38,941 nucleotides of DNA from positions 1 through 38,941 of the IMG/VR virus record IMGVR_UViG_3300042562_001413, one strand, 5' to 3'. The notes beneath the pieces are model-generated. The model had not been told where the DNA came from. It did no database searches and saw only the letters and a program-made list of their open reading frames with translations. The stretch comes from a virus. Each line of letters opens with the position of its first letter. The first letter of the stretch is position 1. A program made the translations under genes and the position numbers. Below are positions 12,001 through 18,337 of this stretch, piece after piece.

Positions 12001-12694
12001 AAGCACCTCCTCTAGTTGAATTACCAATTGCCATTGCATCTTCAAACTCATTAGCAGATTTTAAATCTGTTGTCATTGATTCACCAGTAAACATAGATCC
12101 AATAGATCTATATCCACCCATAAATCCTGTTCCGGTTAAACTTCCAAACTGACCCCACATTCTACTCATATCATCATAGATGGTTGAGTTAGCATTATAG
12201 TATGCTTCATTATCTGCAAATGGTTTCCATCCTAATTTTTGAAATTCAGGATGCTCATAATAACGCATGAAATTACTTTGCACCATTCCCGCAAAAGCAG
12301 GAGCAGCTACACCTGTTCCAGGCGCAATATTTCCTTGACTTTTTTGAAAACCTGCTTTTACATTTTGTTCTACTATTCTTTCAAATCCACCCGGTTCATT
12401 TATATTTGGTGGATTTTGTTGAAGAACCGGATCAAATGTATTAGAAGATAATGTAGGTCTTCTTGCGGCTGCATTTCCATTTGATCTAATTCCTGTTGTA
12501 TCAATTAATGGCTTTAATGCATCAAGTTGTTGTAACTGTGCTAAATCTATTCTGCTCATAAGAGCATTATTTTCTTCACTATCAAACATATCCATTACAG
12601 GTTGAAATGAATTATCTTTTGGAATAACACTTTCTGTAACTTGATTATTTAAAATTGTTTGATCTAAACTGTTATTTTCAATTTGATTTTCCAT
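1..12694 (-). CDS. Giant virion RNA polymerase with zincin domain (3' end outside window)
   Basis: Open frame of at least 4231 codons from ATG at 12694 to the left edge; no stop codon seen. Residues 1-600 hold Ala/Gly-rich hydrophobic stretches (about 236-273, 420-443, 576-598) and 680-1010 look helical and charged. HEAFH at 2041-2045, with a Glu-rich helix near 2098-2106 that could give the third zinc ligand, marks a zincin-like metallopeptidase. RIPSQ at 3486-3490 is followed 39 residues later by DFDID at 3525-3529, in the context SGADFDIDK. DFDID is the metal-binding motif of the crAss-like virion RNA polymerase (phi14:2 gp66), and the pair resembles RxPT...NADFDGD of bacterial beta prime. 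A Lys/Gly segment near 3105-3125 may belong to the other double-psi barrel. It is the last gene seen in the cargo block. It probably enters the cell with DNA and transcribes early genes. The polymerase call is firm; peptidase activity is inferred from the motif only. Confidence 0.88.
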   Translation of the reverse strand, partial: MENQIENNSLDQTILNNQVTESVIPKDNSFQPVMDMFDSEENNALMSRIDLAQLQQLDALKPLIDTTGIRSNGNAAARRPTLSSNTFDPVLQQNPPNINEPGGFERIVEQNVKAGFQKSQGNIAPGTGVAAPAFAGMVQSNFMRYYEHPEFQKLGWKPFADNEAYYNANSTIYDDMSRMWGQFGSLTGTGFMGGYRSIGSMFTGESMTTDLKSANEFEDAMAIGNSTRGGALGFTNNLLLNSAYTVGIIGSIAAEELALAALEVGTFGGATPLLATRTTANAERLVRSIGQATTVGRLYSAGRGMMTALKGVDAAKDFWSIARAGGKMTAGIFAPETLAAVKRLKTTEVVAQNLTNMAKASEYAGAFYRDARALNLALSESKLEGGMVYNQLVKDGMDIKFAENNGNPVTTEQVADIQNNAHKAAFATTMTNMPVIYLTNKLVLGNSLGGFNKSLGRIFNEQAKGIGSRIIKTAQTVGKDGVKSLSPFKDAGTGLKGLATRLANAGVKGNLTKLGQGSLRYFAANLGEGVQELSQEAISSGTKNYYTSVLKDPMNGGPELFNASVKAGLGQQVSAQGFETFMSGFLMGGIVSIPQKLFFQGVPALYQRVSDPEKYAEYKQKRDNLVKSTVNTYNAVWNAQAQDPSSIFDPKRFNFLQQKAAAQGKTLASIAMDRFYFTDETDFAKFNQIHTVLVSGGAALFQDQLLDYMKMSDEDLATAFPSSKKDIKNGKIRERLQSMVNQIDKTEEVYSQSKDRYPNPFIPEAYEKDSRQYVEEKIKQIAFEHARYLYMFTQDGFTRALERSNSIYQSLASDPLFDKMAASDLTVLLDQESIDKEIAFLTEEIKILDGDKSNKSKIKEKTDKKERLSAFKNVLLENQTKDGSFDKRKMGALRKEFENYIKHMAQTSGTFVNKDNIDAALKQIIDYTALQGRAKLYDKAIEYLNDPQKFDLVFERTSEVLKEQYKNRKSIFEQQVSDYIGIIERNELANQIAKAGFIPNNEQMQMFLETGDTKYLKIFYNQKGEQLGILDRQDLEDIQALLNDYEQTRPDKKIEEVKTDEEVAEESRSDVDDILADINIEVSVKDSVVLDNTMKKAYAKYAAKQTVAGKKPITLDKWINSEDGKNHRVAFIAVKKIWIDNDTLVNPNNPLTEVEIQNESGLIPWLQSQEGKTNDLVQNVVNALGLTIDDITGQTESLPSEGEAVEGNKNITIVKKGNAVSLIELKTVDSEGNISTSYQLVDQYKQPLDEETLNRFGVPAFGIFIESDKVKALSIQKAIDGAAPDITTFVFDDVELNYGQLVYDQTGKEFIVVSQPKQIGTERKLLVVPSDEISPSIEETKKATINVMPGEFKASFSIQDLDLKVLPQSVSRLNINEPIQPYAYRNKDAVTNQWLESPEQAIARYNLVMSVLSPEDLNELELVVTLDPEGGLNNGYLIIPGFKEANPYIQTITANYSVGIRTSNPIVQAKIDAAIEKNGLNKSNALNGVFGFMQNTNFIITNSQGTVINPATMTVEEYKNIVYVPAGMDVNSEEDLKRAQNNFALNNLLSSALPELVANNPDGVIPFSELPNGLSFISKPGVTMYNKSPKPLVDLQFSAADEEGNYLIYQLENNKGGARTKVAISNLEGEERRQLIDRVEESLTKQGLLDSITSLTDAYVAAVLLPDGTYALANLKAKSIDLNAKFLELLNRAETTLVDNPESNPEKFDKRFNIDYNKALRSELFISAKPGYRLSLQVSPWGKIELEISDSNNKQIGIVRLNKTDISNKDLSVDDKVKLLLDKFNELPAVVAADVNITAANFRSSYSREAGVQEILDKTTTQVAPQVVSPNVIQLSADSSAIQAARNIPVVQQTAFVPTEIVLDIEAAEKRIEAEKRRQEEKANTVDTENINPEDINVDDINALRNGVRLNKLEVVKEQLETLKAQLTEGLVGSAKRVATQKSKEYQDLLAQRKKLESEANKIVSVEDAITDAEDIAVFTAWTSDNLPSFITLEDIKTLADNLKAGGVRVGAFVLNLNNIGGGLTVNGTLFTGAKSPFKYHEAFHGVFRMLLTDAEIKKYLAIARKEVRAKLRAEGKSFKTELERFRNSANTYTNMSPERLEQEYYEEYLADEFEKFKANAKSTQTDSTVKSLFTRIMEWIKSVFKSFTKNELLTLFENIDAGKFKNASISQNQFVTSLMTGISLEANALLPYDTEQNANNKIGYYFLDSAIAEPLVSSIAAMYIQEIAKVKDPNVKRGDILENVLNDFAALYDEETEANQKLSDEQKKFLPQINDVFYNFSDELKSEVYKVLNIITKQTQEEEYNNEYFEEQVGLRNVEQYNMDASMIGGFGSLSEGLRSYLATTTIEETDYFGNKELKPGVKLIVPINFVSAYNGLLKAVKNIDDPKKMLQNMYFFGLDNPQTGAVVTRLLQDFGISVDTLLESGPLPTEIKNGSLFQSIVKGFTTFRVDYLFVQRDNAGAVLIYSAAQRDDINSQLESWSQAWGQAEKKIKSDAKVKNETIKILEDFASYLKPSDTKLTGPKLSELSSKYSQDIFRLTGIKLSKQFIAFSIASSRNNPTVAQAALLNANSEQTPMTYSDILEINKLIQQGNDIFSEGETGASSRLRTLAIQNAPFDETIGASVFKNPEGNLVYAHQLPTYHLKRIQELNDVAELERLKDSDPYLANNFLLNSDAFIQMSAENRQKVLRVAGSSVGKINSTEEELNDKISGLSNKSTYGNYTPQEFALSILNTYTALLNTKSNKVDSVEYFDDKLNKTVKAALAPILIRVLEASNTGDLMYLPVVKAVKFEKPGGGKVVLTDEILDAFTNNIESEYDRIRREESARVIRELNPLTADQNTQLGYNTEDGRAFQLINTGLLLTPELKASLEEIAKRKDAPLLKEALKELNVTTNAFRAIVNTQLESQYDIFSKGLVDLKIEDQLGKSITKGLVTTGKADQNLIESAELLNLTYDKEYNLKQIFFNDWINTASINDVLLGDQAITLKDGVDAVKRAKMQNAAYYSAYTSISAKDLGVMHTVDDISLVSLEEPVGVSTLTGKNINRSDAQMWMTTKAFRYMWFGFGKLTPAQAKLIDKIEAGEDISSEEYFGQDGYVDMGSMLNSKKLVYGDGKTFIKMSAFVLTPQLTSNKVVDENGNITFVAKETKVDLHNLRVKLEAIEKTKDTISIAAPLSALKMLKQRVNPLSDLGNTSSFTNGYSTLSAKYMGLQVLTPSNKTEVIDPTQVKNIVTSEQKDSVYVEALGMTVGQIRTAYNLATSAKVELKFKNKRNLIFSFEKGMQELAISKQNNKLTPNLTAFLRYATEGLKASQASSNLLEFFSTQDGEQKYDLNNPITLNKFEQLFLSYLSKGALAEKAPGHAVALVSDFGVKVYRRVFSFDENGIPDRSEVIREEVFNKLNKYKPDIIESNNIGGERSWKDINVPKEGIVILDRLRSGVKEYDKNGKFTGERYTEMLMPAHFKSIMDLVENGSMNFPELLSKMFAVRIPSQDNHSTINVKHVDFLPAFYGSSAMFAQELIEISGADFDIDKVYMQIKEFYEEKGKFYEYGKQTTDEGKYTDYLKYVSEKVNQPGTTYAEALDLYKNNLQASSIANSVTDIEQEIASDAGLSENGMKALQILGLPITKEQYLEYKKKFREPYEAPMNNAILDYKYALMGNTGVTETTNENETPISYTAASLDILTDSLKELEEVLPGLLERSREDNIDINNMIGKIKAFTNNKGAAIGAIVLPNLYLSLLTEYGITINDKGPKISVNGITYDDFGVTREQLPNSLQGLRKQDIISSLITMATDNAKERLVAKLGLNRHALGVVANLTALGVPIKTSLLLINNPIIQDIYSEALNKKDKLDPGVNSILDSTLNELIKKAKANSQELIKVNDKLLIEAFNGFEEVTNNEKIAILNLFSDAVKIKDFTSNMSAIAGLTNGLGKDIASVNEKAKQIDKLFNKDAIMDLNPIYKSKTWQSKYLEIFNQIKNDLLPATFLSASENFQSILTKLLDNINSDSIEFTEETKAKISRDLLSYLTIKAYEQNKLNNDPQSVATLNNNLIYPGGGYESINDIVDRLRTTEVGKNNFFLDNFAISVKATDSKNQSGLNLLNANTFRSLNAGQKVDLQNSFAKLYGSLETKNDALSIINYIMVKDGLQLGYESLLEAISPFTMDSYLSQIETANKALRTNDDTSIKKVFGLNRTELESDFINNYLQSNINGPLLYTITRNETDSLPKGVSIKENKI

Positions 12695-12735
12695 GTATTA
12701 GTACCTGAATTATTTTTTGTAAATGTAGTGATTTT

Positions 12736-15700
12736 TTAATTTTTTCTGCCTTTAACTGCAGAATTTCTATTATAATCCTCTAAGTTTAATTGCCTTTTAA
12801 TTTCAAATGATTCTTGTAATTTTCTTACTTGTTCATCAATTGATTGAGCTGCATTAAAAGAACTCATTTCTATTGGAACTTGTTGCCAATCACTTGTATT
12901 ATAAGTTCCATTAGGTTGATAAGTACTATATTTATATGTAGCATAAAACTGATCAGTTCCTGTTTTTACAATTCTATATGATGCAGTTGGTGTCATACCA
13001 TCTACTCCAGGATAATTATATTCTACAAATTTTTCAGGACTAGCTTCAATAGCTGACAACGTACTTGAATAATATTGATTACGTTCTGATCTAGGATTGA
13101 TATCTTGTTTTTTATCAAACACCATACTAATTCCATTTTGTAATTGATCTACTTCAGATTTGCTAAATAAACCATATTCTCCTGCAGCACCAGTTGCTTC
13201 TGTTACTGAACCTTTAACTTTACTTGATAACCATTCATTAAATCCATCAATAGTATAACCAGCTGTAGTTTTATCACCTTCTCCTGCAGGACCCATTGTA
13301 CCAGAATATATAATGTTTGCTCTTGGTGTAATACCCGCTGTATTACTACGTTTAGGATTACCTAACCATGTTGTCATATCTGATATATATGCATTATATG
13401 CTTTAGTAGCTAATGCATCATTAACTATAGATTTACTATCTTTTTTATCTGATAAATTACCAAGTACCATTGTATAGCCACCACCTTGTGAATCTAACAT
13501 CTTTTTTTGAGTAATCATTTGAGCTAAGGTAGCTTGACCTTCTGATGTAGCAGATAAAGGATCTATGATAGCTTTATAAACTGGTGATATAGTCATATCA
13601 GAAGCACCAGTTCTTCCATACAAAGTACCTTTAAATGTTCCTGTTTCAAATTTATCACCAAGATGTCCTGTTAAAGCACTATTAGTTTTTGCTTTAATTT
13701 TATCATATACTAAACCAGCTTCAGCTTCAATAGCAGCTTTATCTAATTCGGTAACTGTTGTCATACGTTCTCTTTGTTCAGTACCACCTTGACCATCTCT
13801 AACAGTATAATATTGACCTGTACCTTTTTTAACAGTATGCATATACTTGCTATTACTAGTACCAGTATCCCATCCAATTAAATCTATATTTTTAACTTTT
13901 CCTTGATTAATAAGTGATATTACATTATTAATATATTCAGGTTTAGTTAATTCACGTTGTACACCACTAGGAAGTGTTTTATATATTCCCGGCATACCTG
14001 CATTTTCCATTAAAGATTTAACGTTAGCATCTTCACCTTTAACTAATTCTATAGCTTTATCATGAGTATTTTTATATTTATTAGATACAGTTTGAAATGT
14101 TTTATCAAGTACTTCAATTGTTGTATTAAGACCTTTATCAGAATATATTTGTTTATACAAATCATCATAAGTTTTGGTCTTACCTTTACCTGGATACTTA
14201 GCCATTTGTTTTGGATCATCTAATATTTTAGATTGTTGTTGATACAAATTATCTATATCAGATGCATATATATAATTACCCTTTTCGTCTTTTGTACCAA
14301 GTTTATTTTTTATTTGATCAATTGTTCCTATAAAATCTTTACCTTCCACTTTTACTGTATACTTTTGTGTAGGTTTACCAGAATTATCTATATCTCCTGC
14401 AGGATTTAAAAATGTTAATACATTAGTTAAAACATTAAGTTGTTTATCTCTAGCTTCGTTTCTTGGTTTATCATAATCAATAATTAATTTAGTATACATT
14501 TCTGTATTTGGATCAGGCAATCCATCTGGACCTACTTTAAATTCTGTATTTCTAGCATCGCCAATAGAAGCTTCACCACCTAATAATGTATTTAATAAAG
14601 GATTTTGAGATACAAGTTCACCTTTTGCTTTTGCCAATTCAAAATCAATTGAACCTTTAATATTAGCTAACTCAATTGCATTTAAATGTTGTTGTGTAAC
14701 TTTAGCCATATCAAATTGAAACTGCTTTTGTTGTTTAGCATACTCATTAACTTTCATAGTATACTCCATATCTCTAGCACCATAAGCTTGAGCAGCAGCT
14801 TGCATATCTTTAGCTATATTATTTTGCATTAAAAGATTATAAGCTTTATTTAATGTTCCTTCAAAATCTTTAACGGGTGCATTAGCTGTTTTTTGAATAT
14901 TAAACTTTGCATCTAAAGCTGCTTTAGTAGCTTCATAAGATGAACGTTCTGCAAGCATTGCTTTTTCATCATCTGAACCCGGAACAACACCATTACTTAT
15001 TTTATAGTTATCCCATCTAACATTTACATCTTGAGCATTAGCTAAAGCTTTTATATCTTTCTTTAAATAATATTCATTTTGTTGATTAATTCTATTAATA
15101 GTTTCAGATGCCCAAGCAGCTTGACCTTCTTCTTTAGTTGCAAATATTCCATTAGCCATACCTTCTGCAGCAAAATCTCTACCTCTTACAAAAGCTTGAT
15201 TTTGATAATGTCTAACAACTCTTGGATCATCTAATAAAGCTTTTTGAATATATTGTAATGCAGGACCAGTAACTAAATTACCATTCTGTTCTGTAATAAT
15301 CCAATCAGTATTTACTGTACCATTGGGATTCATACCATAATGATCTACCTTTACTTTTAAAGGAGGTTTCATTGCACCTAATGTTTCTTGTGCTAATTCA
15401 AATAAATCAGCATCTTCAACAAACTTAGGTAATCCCATTTTAATTGCTTTATCAGGAGAAGAGTTAATAAAATCCTCCATATGATATTGTAAACCTTTTA
15501 CTCCATCTTGAGAATATTTTTCTCTTTGCTTTTGATCAGGAGAATCAATAAGTCTATTTGCATAATCCATTTCTTTTCTATAGTTAGAAGTATGCATTAT
15601 ATCACTAACTATTAAATCATCTTCAAAAAATGGAGCGAACACTGACTTAGCAGAATCTGCATTTTGTGCCAATGATAAATCCATCCCTGAGATCTTCTCT

Positions 15701-15924
15701 AAAGATGGAGCTAATTGATTTATATATTGGTCTCTTTGTTCTTTGGTATCTGTTCTAGACAAATCTGCATAGACAACTTTATTGTAAAGATCATTAGTTG
15801 CCTTCCAATTAGTATTATACTTATCTGTTCTGACATCAAGTACAGCAGACAAAAATTTATAGTCTGGTGTAAATGGTTTAATGTCGGGTAAATATGTTTC
15901 TGCTCCTGGTACGTATGTTGCCAT
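12736..15924 (-). CDS. Putative internal virion (cargo/ejection) protein, 1062 aa
   Basis: Complete frame from ATG at 15924 to TAA, placed directly before the giant polymerase gene with a 41-base gap. There is no signal peptide or membrane segment. The N-terminus is Pro/Tyr-rich (YVPGAETYLPDIKPF). Residues about 250-480 are rich in Ala, Gln, Lys and Glu and look strongly helical or coiled-coil. The second half is mixed and soluble, with many Lys, Asp, Gly and Thr residues. No catalytic motif was recognised. Its size, helical character and position between tail and polymerase genes match the capsid-internal cargo proteins of crAss-like phages, which play the part of T7 gp15/gp16. The role is inferred from position, not from a recognised domain. 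A large structural scaffold protein would be an alternative. Confidence 0.7.
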   Translation of the reverse strand: MATYVPGAETYLPDIKPFTPDYKFLSAVLDVRTDKYNTNWKATNDLYNKVVYADLSRTDTKEQRDQYINQLAPSLEKISGMDLSLAQNADSAKSVFAPFFEDDLIVSDIMHTSNYRKEMDYANRLIDSPDQKQREKYSQDGVKGLQYHMEDFINSSPDKAIKMGLPKFVEDADLFELAQETLGAMKPPLKVKVDHYGMNPNGTVNTDWIITEQNGNLVTGPALQYIQKALLDDPRVVRHYQNQAFVRGRDFAAEGMANGIFATKEEGQAAWASETINRINQQNEYYLKKDIKALANAQDVNVRWDNYKISNGVVPGSDDEKAMLAERSSYEATKAALDAKFNIQKTANAPVKDFEGTLNKAYNLLMQNNIAKDMQAAAQAYGARDMEYTMKVNEYAKQQKQFQFDMAKVTQQHLNAIELANIKGSIDFELAKAKGELVSQNPLLNTLLGGEASIGDARNTEFKVGPDGLPDPNTEMYTKLIIDYDKPRNEARDKQLNVLTNVLTFLNPAGDIDNSGKPTQKYTVKVEGKDFIGTIDQIKNKLGTKDEKGNYIYASDIDNLYQQQSKILDDPKQMAKYPGKGKTKTYDDLYKQIYSDKGLNTTIEVLDKTFQTVSNKYKNTHDKAIELVKGEDANVKSLMENAGMPGIYKTLPSGVQRELTKPEYINNVISLINQGKVKNIDLIGWDTGTSNSKYMHTVKKGTGQYYTVRDGQGGTEQRERMTTVTELDKAAIEAEAGLVYDKIKAKTNSALTGHLGDKFETGTFKGTLYGRTGASDMTISPVYKAIIDPLSATSEGQATLAQMITQKKMLDSQGGGYTMVLGNLSDKKDSKSIVNDALATKAYNAYISDMTTWLGNPKRSNTAGITPRANIIYSGTMGPAGEGDKTTAGYTIDGFNEWLSSKVKGSVTEATGAAGEYGLFSKSEVDQLQNGISMVFDKKQDINPRSERNQYYSSTLSAIEASPEKFVEYNYPGVDGMTPTASYRIVKTGTDQFYATYKYSTYQPNGTYNTSDWQQVPIEMSSFNAAQSIDEQVRKLQESFEIKRQLNLEDYNRNSAVKGRKN

Positions 15925-15983
15925 AATTGTAAATTACTAAAATTTATTAAGTTTAACAAGATAAATCATAAAACTTTTAAAGT

Positions 15984-18335
15984 TTATGCTCCCATCTTTC
16001 CTGTATAGAATGGCACCACCATTCTTTTTATTTCTTTTCCTGATTTACTCTGAGTCTGTGGATAACCTATTGGAGCACCTCTTCTTTGTGCCTCTAATTG
16101 TGCATTAGTTATATCAGGATCAATTGCTGTTTGTCCTGGAAATAATTTATTAATAAGAGCATCTGGCATTGGTTTACCCGTTTGTCTTTCATAATCAACA
16201 ACTTGATCATAAAAGTTTTTAATTAAATCAGGTTGTTTACCTACTTTTTGAAGAGCTTTAGCACCTTTAAATCCAATAATACCTCCAGTTGTAGGATCAA
16301 TTGAATAATTATCATATATTGAATTTAAATTAGCTGTATTAGCTCTATTAGTAAGTGCAGCATTAAATAATTCATTCTCTTTACCAATCTTCCAATTTTG
16401 AAAGTTATCACTAGATTGCAAAGTCTTTTGAGTATCATCATAAACTTTCATATTTCTAGCTTGATTGATAGCATCAACTTGCATATTCAATTGTGATTGC
16501 ATTGGAGCTACTTGATTCATTATACGCACATTATTGGTATTGACATTATTAATACCTTGAGCAATGTTATCCATAGCCGTACCTTGAATATTTGAAGCAG
16601 CAACAGCTTGTGGTCCACCGACAGCACCTAATGCTTGAGCCATAGTATTTGCAGCTGCTAAATTTGCATTAGCATTACCTCTCCAATCATCTAATACATA
16701 ATCTACTTTAGCTGGTGCAGCATCTGGTGCCCATGGTAAATATAAATTATCATCAATTAAACTTAATGCATTTAGATTATTAACATCTTGTCTCCACCAT
16801 TCTGGTTGAGGTGGCATATATTCGTTAACTGGTGGAACTTCTAAAGGAGTTTTTGATACTGGTGGAACATTACTATTAATTGTAGCATTACTAGGTTGTA
16901 TATCACCTAGTTTAAAACGTGGTGTATTGTATGTACGTAATCCTAATTTACTATCAAATCCTTCACCCTTAACATAACCTTTATCACCTTTTTCTTTAAA
17001 GTAAGGTATATAATTATCAAGATTACCAAATGCAGCAATGTGTTCTTTTTTTCTAGTATCTTCAGCTTTTCTTTGAAACTGTCCCCACTGAGGAGCATCT
17101 GGATTATCATAATCAAATCCTGGTATTGTTGCTACAACATCTCCCCATCTATCATAAAAATCAGCTTTTGATTCTGGTAAAGCAATATCTGCAGAACCAT
17201 ATGCATTTCCAATTCTATTTTGAAATTCAGGTCTATTACCTTGTGATAATCTACCATATTTATATAAACCAATAGGACTTTCATTCATTGCTTTTTCTTG
17301 ACCCATAAGATCTTCACCATAAATAGATACAGAACCTTGTCCTTTTTGATTTTGACTTGAAATTTTTTCTTTTCTTAATTGAGCTTCTTTATCTGCTTTA
17401 AATTTAGGAGTTTCTTTACCATCTTGATACATTCCTATTTCTTTACCATATCTTGCCATTTCCTCATTATCCATAACATCTTCATCAGCCATAGCTAATT
17501 GTTGTTCTTGCATTGAAGGATCTTCAAAAGACTGTTCTTGCTGAGGTTGTTGTTGATCCATCTGTGCCATCATTTCTTGTAACAATATTAATTGTTGTTG
17601 TTGATCAGGAGGCAAAGCAGCAAAGGCTTTCATCTGAGCTTGCTTCTTAGTAATGTTTTCCACCTTAGCAGTAAACTCAATTGGATCTTCTCCAATAGAA
17701 ACTAAGTATGGATGAGCCGCTAAAGGTACACCATCATCAAATTTCTTTTTAAGTTCTTGACCAAATGCTAACTTAGACAAACCCATCATGTTTTTCTTTA
17801 ACATAATCTCAGAACTACGCGCTGTTATCTCATCAGCAAATTGATCTTTCATAGTACCATAGTACTTATTAAGATCATATCTTTTAGATACTTGAGCAGG
17901 AGTCATTTTTAATTTAGTCTCTATACCATACTCAGTAAGCTCTTCTTGATTAAATCTCATCTTATCTGTATCAGAATAGATAAAAGATTGTTCTGGTAAA
18001 AACATTGGCACACCACCTTTAGAGTGTCTTGGTCCTGTTATATTATACAGACCAAATTGATTGTCATTGTTTAAATCAGTTAATACCGTTTCACCACCCT
18101 CAGCTTCAATATTTGCTTTGTCTCTAGGTACGCTAGATAAACTGTATCTAACAGATTCATCTCTTGTGGTATTTATATTAGCATTATTATAATACTCCTG
18201 TGGTAAAGTAACTAATCCATAACCAGCTTGATCACCAGTTACATAACCACCTTCTCTCATCATTTGATCTTCTTCTACTTTACCATTAACTAATTTAAAG
18301 CCTGCAGGTAAACTATTTATTTTAATTTTTGCCAT
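15984..18335 (-). CDS. Putative crAss-like cargo protein with GG motifs, 783 aa
   Basis: ATG at 18335 lies two bases after the TAA of the upstream 570-residue gene, so the two are probably translated together. Short GG motifs occur at residues 29-30 (REGGY), 80-81 (AEGGE) and 107-108 (SKGGV). The segment about 70-130 (GGETVLTDLNND, then GPRHSKGGVPMFLPE) is of a type I recognise from crAss-like virion proteins. Residues about 240-290 are very Gln-rich, with runs of QQQQ and repeated QEQ. A region near 520-545 is Pro-rich, and the C-terminal third is Asn/Gln/Ala-rich and helical. No enzyme motif was found. The role as a capsid-internal or ejected protein is inferred from its neighbours. The 59-base gap after it holds only a weak AT inverted repeat. 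Confidence 0.68.
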   Translation of the reverse strand: MAKIKINSLPAGFKLVNGKVEEDQMMREGGYVTGDQAGYGLVTLPQEYYNNANINTTRDESVRYSLSSVPRDKANIEAEGGETVLTDLNNDNQFGLYNITGPRHSKGGVPMFLPEQSFIYSDTDKMRFNQEELTEYGIETKLKMTPAQVSKRYDLNKYYGTMKDQFADEITARSSEIMLKKNMMGLSKLAFGQELKKKFDDGVPLAAHPYLVSIGEDPIEFTAKVENITKKQAQMKAFAALPPDQQQQLILLQEMMAQMDQQQPQQEQSFEDPSMQEQQLAMADEDVMDNEEMARYGKEIGMYQDGKETPKFKADKEAQLRKEKISSQNQKGQGSVSIYGEDLMGQEKAMNESPIGLYKYGRLSQGNRPEFQNRIGNAYGSADIALPESKADFYDRWGDVVATIPGFDYDNPDAPQWGQFQRKAEDTRKKEHIAAFGNLDNYIPYFKEKGDKGYVKGEGFDSKLGLRTYNTPRFKLGDIQPSNATINSNVPPVSKTPLEVPPVNEYMPPQPEWWRQDVNNLNALSLIDDNLYLPWAPDAAPAKVDYVLDDWRGNANANLAAANTMAQALGAVGGPQAVAASNIQGTAMDNIAQGINNVNTNNVRIMNQVAPMQSQLNMQVDAINQARNMKVYDDTQKTLQSSDNFQNWKIGKENELFNAALTNRANTANLNSIYDNYSIDPTTGGIIGFKGAKALQKVGKQPDLIKNFYDQVVDYERQTGKPMPDALINKLFPGQTAIDPDITNAQLEAQRRGAPIGYPQTQSKSGKEIKRMVVPFYTGKMGA

Positions 18336-18337
18336 AG

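Noticed and set aside
15720-15959. Minus-strand open frame of 79 codons overlapping the start of the 1062-residue gene
   Set aside because: It is in another frame over the start of a long, well-formed gene and has no motif; it is a chance frame.
15971-15985. Small inverted repeat at the stop of the 783-residue gene
   Set aside because: Six A/T pairs with a three-base loop and no T-run; expected by chance in such AT-rich DNA.
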